Under the pieces are notes generated by a model, which saw only the letters and a list, made by a program, of their open reading frames with translations, made no database searches and was not told the DNA's origin. From assembly GCF_008000815.1 (NCBI RefSeq), contig NZ_CP042806.1, forward strand, positions 3,968,001-4,032,000: a DNA stretch of 64,000 bases, written 5' to 3'. The DNA comes from Terriglobus albidus. GTDB lineage: Bacteria > Acidobacteriota > Terriglobia > Terriglobales > Acidobacteriaceae. The position numbers and the translations under genes were made by a program. Below are positions 25,838-34,510 of the stretch, one piece after another. Position 1 is the first letter of the stretch; every line of letters begins with the position of its first letter.

Positions 25838-26845
25838 ATGTCGTTGGTCAATGCTGAGAAGTGCGATGGCGAACAGGTGGGCATTGATCGTACGCAGATC
25901 GCTGTCATTATTCCTACCTGTAATGCGGAAAAAAACTGGGACCGCCTTATCTTTGGTTTGCACCTTCAAAAACTTCTGCCGCATCAGATCACGATCGTCG
26001 ATTCTTCCTCTGAAGACCGTACCTGTGAATTAGCTCTTCGTGAGGGCTTCCAGCTTATTCGAATCGATAGAGCGAATTTCAACCACGGCGGCACACGCCA
26101 GATGGCTCTCCACCATGTTCACTGGGCATCTTTGGTTGTGTATATGACTCAAGATGCAGTGCTCGCAAATGAAGAAGCTATCGATCAACTGATAGCGCCG
26201 TTCTTGGATCCAAAGATTGGATTGTCATACGGCCGCCAATTGCCGCGACCAGGTGCAGGGCCGTTTGAAGCCCACGCTCGTTTGTTCAATTACCCAGGCG
26301 TCAGTCAGGTAAGAACTTTTGAAAGCCGCAGGCAGTTCGGCATCAAAGCAGCCTTTTCCTCGAATAGCTTTGCTGCTTATCGCGTAGAAGCCCTCCAGTC
26401 AGTAGGCGGCTTTCCCAGCGACGTCATCATCGCGGAAGATTCTGTCGTCGCCGCTAAGATGCTTATGTCTGGATGGAAGACGGTATACCAGGCTGATGCT
26501 CAGGTATATCATTCGCACTCCTACAGTCCGATTGAGGAGTTCCGACGCTACTTTGACATAGGCGTGTGCCATCACCGCGAAAGCTGGATGCGTGAGACTT
26601 TCGGTAAAGCAGACGGAGAAGGTCTACGGTTTCTACGCTCAGAGATTTCGTACCTATGGCCAAACAGATTCTATTTGTTACCAGAAGTCTTCGTGCGATC
26701 GACAGCCAAGATACTTGGATACAAACTCGGGCTCATGGAGGAGAAGCTCCCTTCGAGTCTGTCCCGTAAGCTATCGTTCTTTCCTGATTTCTGGAAAGAT
26801 CCTGTCCGTTCTAAATCCTCCATGAGAAGACATGCGTCTTCCTGA
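25838..26845 (+). CDS. Family 2 glycosyltransferase, rhamnosyltransferase-like
   Basis: 335 residues. The GT-A fold is seen in AVIIPTCNAEKNWDRLIFGL, QITIVDSSSEDRTCELA (nucleotide-binding DSSS/D) and VVYMTQDAVLANEEAI, where TQDA takes the place of the metal-binding DxD, as in bacterial rhamnosyltransferases. The later SYGRQLPRPGAGPFEAHARLFNYP and EDSVVAAKMLMSGWKTVYQ segments also match that group. Base composition is visibly lower in GC than neighbouring genes and the upstream gap is AT-rich, which suggests acquisition by transfer. It is a lone gene with AAGG ahead of the ATG. Confidence 0.85.
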   Translation: MSLVNAEKCDGEQVGIDRTQIAVIIPTCNAEKNWDRLIFGLHLQKLLPHQITIVDSSSEDRTCELALREGFQLIRIDRANFNHGGTRQMALHHVHWASLVVYMTQDAVLANEEAIDQLIAPFLDPKIGLSYGRQLPRPGAGPFEAHARLFNYPGVSQVRTFESRRQFGIKAAFSSNSFAAYRVEALQSVGGFPSDVIIAEDSVVAAKMLMSGWKTVYQADAQVYHSHSYSPIEEFRRYFDIGVCHHRESWMRETFGKADGEGLRFLRSEISYLWPNRFYLLPEVFVRSTAKILGYKLGLMEEKLPSSLSRKLSFFPDFWKDPVRSKSSMRRHASS

Positions 26846-26896
26846 ACGCATAGGGTACGGGGATGAACCATTCCAAATGGCCTGCATGAATTTCGT

Positions 26897-28333
26897 TCAC
26901 GCTTCGACAGGCTCCTCATGTTCGACCAGATGCCCGCTAACCGCCGCTCCGGCGCTATGAGGCAATGTGCGGACATCCAGCAGGCTTATTAACCCCAGCG
27001 CTGCTACGACGTAGAAGGCCCACCGGAAATCGATAACCTGTGGAGTTCCGCCGTGGCGACCATGCAGGACCGCTGATCCGCGAAGCAGAAGCACACCGAA
27101 GGCGACTCCACCTCCAACGGTCATCTGCTGTACGGTACTGGCAAAGGCAGAACCGGTACTCATCTTCTCCTTCGGCAGGTCCGCATAGCCCATCGTCGTT
27201 AGGGACGTGAGCTGCATACTGCGACCAAGACCGCTCAGGAAGAGCACGATAAGCACCAGCCAGTGCGGTGTCCAGGGTTGGAGCAGACCGCACCACAGCA
27301 ATGTTCCTGCGGTGAGCACGCCGTTCCAGAGCAACACCGTGCGGAAACCGAAGCGTCGGAGCAAGGGCGTCGTTACCGGCTTCATCGCCAGGTTTCCGGC
27401 AAAGACAGCCAGAGTCAGTGAACCGGACTGAAAGGCATTGAGACCGAAGCCAAGCTGGAACATCAGCGGCAGCAGGAACGGAGCCATGAAGATGGCGACG
27501 CGGAAGGCCGATCCTCCCCACATAACGGCGGAGAAGGTGCGGATTCGCAGAACCTCAAGATCGAAGAGAGGATTCGGGACGCGGCGAAGATGCCGGCGTG
27601 AAAGGACAACGCATGCCGCCGAGACCACAAAGAGGATACCCCCAAATCTCCAGTTCGCAGGCTCGCGCCCGATAAGCTCCATCGCATAGACGAGTGAGAA
27701 GCAAGTTCCTCCAACCAGCAGGAACCCGAGAAAGTCGAACACGGGAGGGCGTTCCTCGTGGGTGTTTTTGACGAGGACCCAGTTTGCGATCAGGCAGCCG
27801 ATGCCAATCGGCACGTTCAGAAGGAAGATCCAGCGCCACGACCAGTGGTCGACGATAAAGCCGCCAAGTGGAGGTCCAAGAATCGGAGCAACCAGCGCGG
27901 GCCAGATCGTCCAAGCGATGGCCATCATGATCTGATCCTTCGGGGTGACACGAACTACCATCAGCCGCCCAACCGGAACCATCATGGCGCCGCCAATCCC
28001 CTGCAGGACACGCGCCAGGGTGAACTCCCAGAGATTCTGGCTGATGCCACAGAGCACCGATGCCAGCGTAAAAACAACGATCGCGGAACCAAAGACAGTG
28101 CGTGCGCCCCAGCGGTCCGCCACCCAGCCACTGATGGGAATAAAAACGGCCACCGCCAACAGATAGGCAGTCATGCCGACGTTCACATCGACAGCAGCGA
28201 CATGGAACGCCTGACCGATCTTCGGCAGACCGGTGGCAATAATCGTGCCGTCCAGATTTTCCATGAATAATGCACCAGCCACAAGCAGCGCCACCATGAG
28301 TGAGCGCTGCGAGCCGGTCGAAAACTCTTCCAT
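26897..28333 (-). CDS. DHA2-family major facilitator exporter (EmrB-like)
   Basis: 478 residues from the ATG at 28333 (M-E-E-F-S-T). It has 14-helix drug:H+ antiporter features: LFMENLDGTIIATGLPKIGQAF (motif D1 with the membrane Asp), GWVADRWGARTVFGSAIVVFTLASVLCG (motif A), VLQGIGGAMMVPVGR (motif B) and LGPPLGGFIVDHWSWRWIFLLNVPIG (motif C). No adaptor or regulator lies beside it, so the substrate is unknown. It is divergent from the dlgD-like gene, with repeat copy C between them; the open frame above 28333 is only that repeat and the antisense of its neighbour. Confidence 0.92.
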   Translation of the reverse strand: MEEFSTGSQRSLMVALLVAGALFMENLDGTIIATGLPKIGQAFHVAAVDVNVGMTAYLLAVAVFIPISGWVADRWGARTVFGSAIVVFTLASVLCGISQNLWEFTLARVLQGIGGAMMVPVGRLMVVRVTPKDQIMMAIAWTIWPALVAPILGPPLGGFIVDHWSWRWIFLLNVPIGIGCLIANWVLVKNTHEERPPVFDFLGFLLVGGTCFSLVYAMELIGREPANWRFGGILFVVSAACVVLSRRHLRRVPNPLFDLEVLRIRTFSAVMWGGSAFRVAIFMAPFLLPLMFQLGFGLNAFQSGSLTLAVFAGNLAMKPVTTPLLRRFGFRTVLLWNGVLTAGTLLWCGLLQPWTPHWLVLIVLFLSGLGRSMQLTSLTTMGYADLPKEKMSTGSAFASTVQQMTVGGGVAFGVLLLRGSAVLHGRHGGTPQVIDFRWAFYVVAALGLISLLDVRTLPHSAGAAVSGHLVEHEEPVEA

Positions 28334-28353
28334 GCGTCTTATTCTCGCAGGAC

Positions 28354-28466
28354 AGAGCTTTTTCCCTGAAGGTGTTGAATAAGCTTCCGCATCTATGGGT
28401 GTTTTCCGCAATGAAAACGCCGTTGCGCGCCAATTCCAGGCTACCCAGCAACAGGGAAAATGCTCT
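28354..28466 (+). repeat. Palindromic 110-base MITE-like element, copy C
   Basis: 15-base terminal inverted repeats with 14 matches (28354-28368 and 28452-28466), and the core hairpin with GAAAACGCC as in copies A and B. It occupies most of the divergent promoter region between the MFS exporter and the dehydrogenase gene, so it may affect their expression. Confidence 0.85.
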
Positions 28467-28528
28467 AGCGCTATGCGGATCACGGTGTCTCGGTATCGCC
28501 TTACCGGCCAGTTCGTTAAGCTGGTTCT

Positions 28529-29527
28529 ATGCTGCGCATTCCGTATGACGAACTTGTCCGCACTCTCGTTCTGGCTCTTCGCAACCTCGGTTTTACGCCG
28601 GCGCGTGCCCAGGAGTGCGCCAATCTCTTTGCCGAAACTACCCGCGATGGCGTCTACACGCACGGAATCGCTCGCTTCCCTCGCTTTGCGAAGCTGATTG
28701 AGAATGGCGCTGTCCGTCCTGAGGCCTCTCCGACCCCGGTCTCCGGCTTCGGCGCACTGGAGCGCTGGGATGGCAACTACGGCCCGGGCAATCTGAATGC
28801 GTGGCACACAATGGGACGGGCGATTGCGCTGGCCCATCAGCATGGAATCGGATGTGTGACGATCGGTTACACCAATCACTGGATGCGCGCCGGAACCTAT
28901 GGCCTGCAGGCCGCCGAGAGTGGCATGATCGGCATCTGCTTCACGAACACCATGCCGAACATGGCCCCCTGGGGAGGCAACAAATCTGTGCTCGGAAACA
29001 ATCCGCTGGTGATTGCAGTTCCCCGTGCGAATGGGGCTCACTTCCTCATCGACTTCGCCATGTCACAGTTCTCCTATGGCGCTCTAGACGGCTACGCGGC
29101 GCGCGGCGAACGGCTTCCCGTTCCCGGCGGCTTCGACAAGGACGGCAACCTCACCAGCGATCCTAAGGCGATCCTCGAATCGCACCACCCTCTTCCCATC
29201 GGCTACTGGAAGGGGTCAGCCTTTTCGATGATGCTGGACGTGGTCGCAGCGACGCTCTCCTTTGGACAGGCCACGCACCAGGTATCCCCCGATCCGCTGC
29301 GTGAGTCTGGTGTCTCCCAGGTCTTTCTGGCAATCAATCCCGCAGCACTTGGGCCGGTGTCCACCATAGGCGACGAGATCATCGCTTCGTTGCATACCGA
29401 GCCAAAGGCTAAAGTTCGCTATCCCGGCGAGCGGCTGCCGGCTACCCGGGCCGAAAACATGGAGAAAGGCATTCCGGTTGACGAGGACATCTGGGAGGAA
29501 ACCCGTAAACTCGCCGGCCTCGCTTAG
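28529..29527 (+). CDS. dlgD: 3-dehydro-L-gulonate 2-dehydrogenase-like (Ldh_2 family)
   Basis: 332 residues of the malate/L-lactate dehydrogenase type 2 family, NAD(P)-dependent oxidoreductases with a fold unlike classical dehydrogenases. The stretches TTRDGVYTHGIARFPRF (catalytic His), TIGYTNHWMRAGTYGLQAAESGMIGICFTNT and LPIGYWKGSAFSMMLDVVAATLS correspond closely to E. coli DlgD/YiaK, which reduces 2,3-diketo-L-gulonate. No other ascorbate or gulonate pathway gene is nearby, so the substrate assignment is by similarity only. Confidence 0.85.
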   Translation: MLRIPYDELVRTLVLALRNLGFTPARAQECANLFAETTRDGVYTHGIARFPRFAKLIENGAVRPEASPTPVSGFGALERWDGNYGPGNLNAWHTMGRAIALAHQHGIGCVTIGYTNHWMRAGTYGLQAAESGMIGICFTNTMPNMAPWGGNKSVLGNNPLVIAVPRANGAHFLIDFAMSQFSYGALDGYAARGERLPVPGGFDKDGNLTSDPKAILESHHPLPIGYWKGSAFSMMLDVVAATLSFGQATHQVSPDPLRESGVSQVFLAINPAALGPVSTIGDEIIASLHTEPKAKVRYPGERLPATRAENMEKGIPVDEDIWEETRKLAGLA

Positions 29528-29540
29528 GACCAATGGAAGT

Positions 29541-29598
29541 CGCCTTTTTGATTTGTCATCTCGGAGTGACCGCAGGGAGCGGAGAAATCTGCTTCTCT
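29541..29598 (+). repeat. Interspersed repeat (family 2), + orientation
   Basis: A segment starting TTTTTGATTTGTCATCTCGG that runs on through AGGGAGCGGAGAAATCTGCTT. It is about 85 percent identical to the reverse complement of 45042-45099. It lies just after the dehydrogenase stop and ahead of uvrB. Confidence 0.65.
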
Positions 29599-29654
29599 AC
29601 TGTGACTTTCGATCGTCGCATATTCGCTTTTCTTTCTCCTGCTATTCTTAGTGG

Positions 29655-31643
29655 ATGGACTTTCAGCTCTCCACCACCTACAAGCCACAGGGAGACCAGC
29701 CGCGCGCCATCACCGAGCTCATGACCGGTCTGCACGACGGTGAAAAGCACCAGGTGTTGCTCGGTGTGACGGGGTCGGGTAAGACCTTCACCATGGCGAA
29801 GGTCATCGAGCAGTCTGACCGTCCCGCGCTTGTGCTCGCGCACAACAAGACATTGGCCGCGCAGCTTTATCACGAGTTCAAACAGTTCTTCCCGAATAAC
29901 GCGGTGGAATACTTCGTCAGCTACTACGACTATTACCAGCCTGAGGCCTACATTCCTTCGGGCGACCTGTACATCGAAAAAGAAGCCACCATCAATGAGG
30001 AGCTCGATAAGCTGCGGCTCTCAGCGACACGCTCTCTCTTTGAGCGCCGCGACTGCATTATCGTCTCGTCCGTGAGCTGTATCTACGGTCTGGGCTCGCC
30101 GGAAGCGTACTACGGCATGCTGCTACTGCTTGAAAAAGGTCAGCAGATCCGCCGCGAAGATATCACCAGGCGATTGGTTGAGATCCTGTACGAGCGCAAC
30201 GAGCACGACTTCCGCCGCGGTACCTTCCGTGTCCGCGGAGACGTCATTGAGGTCTATCCAACCTACGACGAAAACGCCTACCGGATTGAGCTCTTCGGCG
30301 ATGAGGTTGAATCTCTATCACAGATCGATCCTCTCTTCGGCACAGTCAAGCAGCGCTATTCTCGGCTACCGATCTATCCGAAGTCGCACTACGTAGTGCA
30401 GCCGGAGAAGAAGAAGTCGGCCATGGACTCCATCCTCGAAGAGCTCGCCGAGTGGGAGGCGCAGCTTGAAAAAGAGGGCCGCATGGTAGAAGCGCAGCGC
30501 ATCCACCAGCGCACCCGCTTCGATCTGGAGATGATCAAGTCCGTCGGCTACTGCCACGGCATTGAGAACTACTCGCGCCACTTTTCCGGACGTCTTCCGG
30601 GTGAGCCTCCGCCGACGCTTTTGGACTACTTCCCGAAGGACTTCCTGATCTTCATCGACGAGTCGCATGTCACGGTGCCGCAGTTGCACGGCATGTGGCA
30701 CGGCGACCGTTCCCGGAAACAGAATCTGGTGGACTACGGTTTCCGCCTGCCGTCGGCACGCGACAACCGGCCGCTACGCTTCGAGGAGTTTGAATCGCGC
30801 ACCGGGCAGATCATCTATGTGTCGGCGACTCCCGGACCATACGAACTGACAAAGGCAGAAGGCGTGGTTGTCGAACAGATCATCCGTCCCACCGGCCTCA
30901 TCGATCCTGAAGTCGAGATTCGGCCGGTCAAAGGACAGATCGACGACCTGCTGGGTGAGATTCGCGATCGGGCAGCAAGAAACCAGCGTGTCCTGGTCAC
31001 AACCCTGACGAAACGTATGGCCGAAGATCTCGCCGGGTACTACACCGAAGTCGGTGTCCGTTGCCGCTATATGCATTCGGAGATCGAGACGCTGGAACGG
31101 GTAAAGCTGTTGCGCGATCTGCGCAAAGGCGAGTACGACGTGCTGATCGGCATCAACCTTCTGCGCGAAGGTCTGGATCTGCCTGAGGTCTCCCTGGTGG
31201 CCATTCTGGACGCCGATAAGGAAGGATTTCTGCGTTCTCAGGGTTCTCTCATCCAGACTATTGGACGTGCGGCACGTCACCTGGAAGGCCGGGCAATCCT
31301 GTATGCCGACAAAATGACGGACTCCATGCAGCGAGCGATCGACGAGACCAGCCGCCGCCGTGAAGCACAGATGGCTTACAACAAGGAACACGGCATCACA
31401 CCGAGAACTGTCGTTCGCGCGATCGATGATTCGCTGGCGGTCGTGCTGGAAGCTGATTATGCGGACCTGACGGCAGAGGCGGAAGGAATGCCGGAGTTCG
31501 GGACGCAGCAGGAACTGGACAGCTATATCGCGAAGCTCGAAACCGAGATGCGCGAGGCAGCCAAACAGTTCGAGTTTGAGAAGGCAGCAAAGCTGCGCGA
31601 TACGATCAAGGAGCTTCGGACGAAGGAGTTTCTGTTCAGCTAG
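29655..31643 (+). CDS. uvrB: UvrABC excinuclease subunit B
   Basis: Damage-verifying helicase of nucleotide excision repair (662 residues, full length). Walker A GVTGSGKT is at residues 37-44. The damage-probing beta-hairpin is seen as [21 protein letters not shown], the helicase motifs include [10 protein letters not shown] and [13 protein letters not shown], and GRAARHLEG is motif VI. The C-terminal UVR coiled-coil ([15 protein letters not shown] and on to [13 protein letters not shown]), which binds UvrC, is intact. It is a monocistronic gene with no other repair gene beside it; I see no SOS box with confidence. Confidence 0.97.
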   Translation: MDFQLSTTYKPQGDQPRAITELMTGLHDGEKHQVLLGVTGSGKTFTMAKVIEQSDRPALVLAHNKTLAAQLYHEFKQFFPNNAVEYFVSYYDYYQPEAYIPSGDLYIEKEATINEELDKLRLSATRSLFERRDCIIVSSVSCIYGLGSPEAYYGMLLLLEKGQQIRREDITRRLVEILYERNEHDFRRGTFRVRGDVIEVYPTYDENAYRIELFGDEVESLSQIDPLFGTVKQRYSRLPIYPKSHYVVQPEKKKSAMDSILEELAEWEAQLEKEGRMVEAQRIHQRTRFDLEMIKSVGYCHGIENYSRHFSGRLPGEPPPTLLDYFPKDFLIFIDESHVTVPQLHGMWHGDRSRKQNLVDYGFRLPSARDNRPLRFEEFESRTGQIIYVSATPGPYELTKAEGVVVEQIIRPTGLIDPEVEIRPVKGQIDDLLGEIRDRAARNQRVLVTTLTKRMAEDLAGYYTEVGVRCRYMHSEIETLERVKLLRDLRKGEYDVLIGINLLREGLDLPEVSLVAILDADKEGFLRSQGSLIQTIGRAARHLEGRAILYADKMTDSMQRAIDETSRRREAQMAYNKEHGITPRTVVRAIDDSLAVVLEADYADLTAEAEGMPEFGTQQELDSYIAKLETEMREAAKQFEFEKAAKLRDTIKELRTKEFLFS

Positions 31644-31675
31644 ATGTATCGACAAATTCGAAAGCAGTAGACTCT

Positions 31676-31740
31676 CGTTGCCCCATTCTTCGCAGTTTTA
31701 TCGCGAAGGGTGGGGTATCGCGCTTCGCGCGACCTCTTTC
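31676..31740. repeat. Two-hairpin palindromic repeat after uvrB
   Basis: GCCCCATTCTTCGC pairs with GCGAAGGGTGGGG, and directly after it ATCGCGC pairs with GCGCGA (core 31690-31735). It resembles the unit at 15889-15935. The first hairpin may also end uvrB transcription. The following 31741-31854 holds only a small GTCCC..GGGAC hairpin. Confidence 0.55.
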
Positions 31741-31854
31741 TGGAGCTCTAACGTTAATTTCAGAAAAGATTGATACGAGGGCTCAGGAAAATAAAGGCCG
31801 GGCCCATGTCCCCGAGGGACACGGGGCATCCAGTGCCTGCTAAGGCTGAATATC

Positions 31855-33618
31855 ATGCGGCTACAGCTTTATTCTGAAGTGAACGTGTTCCCTCGTATCC
31901 AGGTCGGTACCGTTGCACTCATTAATGCTCTTCCGGGAGCACCCAGTTATCTATTCCATAATCCCCTCGAGACCCTCACGGCCTCTACGGTGAAGGAATT
32001 GGAAGACCTGTTGCAGCGGATCGATAGCGCCACGGCGGAAGGCCTGTATGCTGCCGGCTTTATCGCTTACGAAGCCGGCTATGCTCTCGAGCCATCATTA
32101 CGGCGACTTCTGCATACGGAGCAGCCATTGGCATGGTTTGGCATCTACAACGATCGGGAGAGCTTCAGCTACCAACCAGAGCCGTCGCAGATCGCGATCG
32201 AAGATCCCGACATCACCATGTCGGCATCGACCTTTGCAGACAAGGTCTCGCGCATCAAGCAGCACATCGAGCACGGTGACACCTATCAGCTCAATCTGAC
32301 GACGAAGCTTCAGTGGAACTACACTGCTCCTCCGGAAGCATTTCTCCATCACATCCTTGCCGTACAGCCGGTTGAGTTTGGCGCCCTACTGAATCCTGGT
32401 TCGAGACAAGTCCTCTCGGCTTCGCCGGAGTTGTTTTTCCGCCGTGAAGGAAGCCGCATCACGACGCGCCCGATGAAAGGCACCGTGCAGCGCGGCCGCA
32501 ATCTTGAAGAAGATCGCGAGAAGATGGCCTGGCTGGCGAATGACGAAAAGAACCGCGCGGAAAATCTGATGATCGTTGACCTGTTGCGCAACGATCTCGG
32601 ACGTATCTGCGCCACCGGCTCTGTTCATGTCGACAAGCTCTTCGAAGTCGAACGTTACTCGACACTGCACCAGATGACCTCAACCATCCATGGCGAACTG
32701 CGCCCCGGAGTCAGCTATGCCGAGATCTTCCGGGCGCTCTTCCCTTCCGGTTCAATCGTCGGCGCTCCGAAGATCAAGACTATGGAACTGATTCACACTC
32801 TGGAAGAAGGGCCGCGTGGCGCCTATACAGGGTGCATCGGTTTTATCTCACCCGACGGCGAAGCATGTTTTTCTGTTGCAATCCGCACCATCACGCTGGA
32901 AGGCGATCACGCGGAGATGGGGATTGGCGCGGGAATCACGTATGACTCCGACGCCACGGCAGAATACGAAGAGACGCGGCTCAAGGGAGCCTTCCTGCAG
33001 CAGGATGCACAACCCTTCCAGTTGATCGAGACCATGCTGTGGGATGGCAACCATCTTCACTTGCTCGAGGAACACCTTGCTCGTCTGCTGCAATCAGCCG
33101 CCTACTTCGACTTTGCCTGCGATACCGATGTGCTGAGGCATGCTCTCCAACAAAAGGTCCAGGTTCTTTCAGGCACACATCGCGTCAGGCTGCTCTGTGA
33201 TCGAGGAGGCGTCTTCACTATTGAATCTGCTCCGATTCAGCTTGAAGATCTACCGCTGCGGGTAATACTCTCCAAAATCCGGACGCGCTCGGGAGATCTC
33301 TTTCTTCAGCACAAGACCACCCGTCGCAAGCTCTACGACGAGCAACTTCGTCTCGCGCGCGAGCGGGGCTTCGATGAGGTTCTTTTTCTCAACGAAGATG
33401 GCAACATTAGCGAAGGAGCGATCACGAACTTCTTTGTCGAACGCGATGGAAAGCTGTTTACGCCTCCGTTGACAGACGGAGTACTGCCAGGTGTGCTGCG
33501 CGCCCATCTCCATCCTGAGGAACGCTCCCTGAAGCTGGAAGACCTGTCACCAATGGATCGTCTGTACCTCGGGAATTCTGTCCGCGGGATGCTTCCCATC
33601 GGGTACCTGGAGCGGTAA
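31855..33618 (+). CDS. pabB: PabB-PabC fusion: aminodeoxychorismate synthase I and lyase
   Basis: 587 residues. Residues 1 to about 380 are a chorismate-binding (PabB) domain with SRIKQHIEHGDTYQLNLT, SPELFFRREGSRITTRPMKGT, VDLLRNDLGRI and GSIVGAPKIKTMELI. From about 385 a fold-type IV aminotransferase (PabC) follows, with pyridoxal lysine K487 (LQHKTTRRKLYDE) and ISEGAITNFFVE. Together they turn chorismate plus ammonia into 4-aminobenzoate for folate; the glutamine amidotransferase PabA must come from elsewhere. Fusions of this type are known in several phyla. The ribosome site is weak, so the exact start is unsure. Confidence 0.92.
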   Translation: MRLQLYSEVNVFPRIQVGTVALINALPGAPSYLFHNPLETLTASTVKELEDLLQRIDSATAEGLYAAGFIAYEAGYALEPSLRRLLHTEQPLAWFGIYNDRESFSYQPEPSQIAIEDPDITMSASTFADKVSRIKQHIEHGDTYQLNLTTKLQWNYTAPPEAFLHHILAVQPVEFGALLNPGSRQVLSASPELFFRREGSRITTRPMKGTVQRGRNLEEDREKMAWLANDEKNRAENLMIVDLLRNDLGRICATGSVHVDKLFEVERYSTLHQMTSTIHGELRPGVSYAEIFRALFPSGSIVGAPKIKTMELIHTLEEGPRGAYTGCIGFISPDGEACFSVAIRTITLEGDHAEMGIGAGITYDSDATAEYEETRLKGAFLQQDAQPFQLIETMLWDGNHLHLLEEHLARLLQSAAYFDFACDTDVLRHALQQKVQVLSGTHRVRLLCDRGGVFTIESAPIQLEDLPLRVILSKIRTRSGDLFLQHKTTRRKLYDEQLRLARERGFDEVLFLNEDGNISEGAITNFFVERDGKLFTPPLTDGVLPGVLRAHLHPEERSLKLEDLSPMDRLYLGNSVRGMLPIGYLER

Positions 33619-33688
33619 CCCTGCACTGTTTACAGGGTTTTCATGAAAGCTTCACCTGCCCGCATTGCAATGCACTACATGCTTGAGC

Positions 33689-34432
33689 ATGGACGTCGTG
33701 TGCTCGCCATCCGAACTGACCATCGTAATCCCTGCCAAGAATGAGGCCGCCTACCTGCCGCGCCTGCTGGATTCCTTGTCCAGGCAGGATTTACCGGCAA
33801 TGCGCTCCGTACCGATCTTTGTTGCGGACGCGGGCTCGACGGATGGAACCGTCGAATTGGCCATGAAATTTGCCGACCGGCTCAATGTGGCGGTCATTCC
33901 CGGAGGACTTCCCTCTGTCGGTCGAAACGCCGGCGCACGGGTGGCCTCGACGCCCTATCTTCTCTTCCTTGACGCCGATATCGAGCTGGACGATGACACG
34001 CTGATCCGTCGCGCCGTCCGTCTGCTGCGCCGCAGAAGACTTCATTGCCTGACGACCTCGATCCGCTGCATGAGCCGCAATCCGTTCGACCACGCGCTCT
34101 ACCTGGCAAATAACCTGATGCAGCGCATCGGCTCGTTCACCAAGCCATTCGGGACGGGGATGTTCCTGCTGTTCGATGCCGCCGCGTTCAATCGCCTGGG
34201 AGGCTTCGATGAATCGGCACTCTTTGCCGAGGATTATCACCTCACCCGGCAGATCTCTCCACGGCGGTTCGGCATTCTGCGCGGCCATATCCTCACATCG
34301 AACCGGCGCTTCCTACGCACTGGCCGGCTGCGCATGGTCTTCCTCTTCTTCCGCACCATGCTGAACACCTGGAACGACTCCTACTTCGCAAACGACCATC
34401 GCTACTGGGAGACGCCGAGCGAAGCTGAGTAG
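33689..34432 (+). CDS. Family 2 glycosyltransferase
   Basis: 247 residues from the ATG at 33689 (M-D-V-V-C-S); a TTG at 33665 would add eight. GT-A motifs: LTIVIPAKNEAAYLPRLLDSL, IFVADAGSTDGTVELAMKF, SVGRNAGARVASTPYLLFLDADIELD (DxD) and the acceptor-side GGFDESALFAEDYHLTRQI. It has no membrane anchor except a weakly hydrophobic C-terminal stretch. It is neither HpnB nor HpnI by its motifs. Its product may be a surface glycan or lipid. A shared terminator separates it from the TonB receptor gene. Confidence 0.88.
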   Translation: MDVVCSPSELTIVIPAKNEAAYLPRLLDSLSRQDLPAMRSVPIFVADAGSTDGTVELAMKFADRLNVAVIPGGLPSVGRNAGARVASTPYLLFLDADIELDDDTLIRRAVRLLRRRRLHCLTTSIRCMSRNPFDHALYLANNLMQRIGSFTKPFGTGMFLLFDAAAFNRLGGFDESALFAEDYHLTRQISPRRFGILRGHILTSNRRFLRTGRLRMVFLFFRTMLNTWNDSYFANDHRYWETPSEAE

Positions 34433-34466
34433 CAGTAGGGAATCTACAAACTTAGGACTAAAGAAG

Positions 34467-34490
34467 AAGGGCGGCCATCGGGCCGCCCTT
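34467..34490. terminator. Bidirectional terminator between the glycosyltransferase and TonB receptor
   Basis: A 10-base perfect stem AAGGGCGGCC/GGCCGCCCTT with loop ATCG lies between two convergent genes. T-rich sequence is better on the minus-strand side (CTTCTTTAG). Confidence 0.8.
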
Positions 34491-34510
34491 CCTGTTGGAT
34501 TGGGATTTGG

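Noticed and set aside
28334-29041. Extension of the MFS gene upstream of 28333
   Set aside because: It would run through the palindromic repeat and antisense to the dehydrogenase gene; the transporter is complete from 28333.
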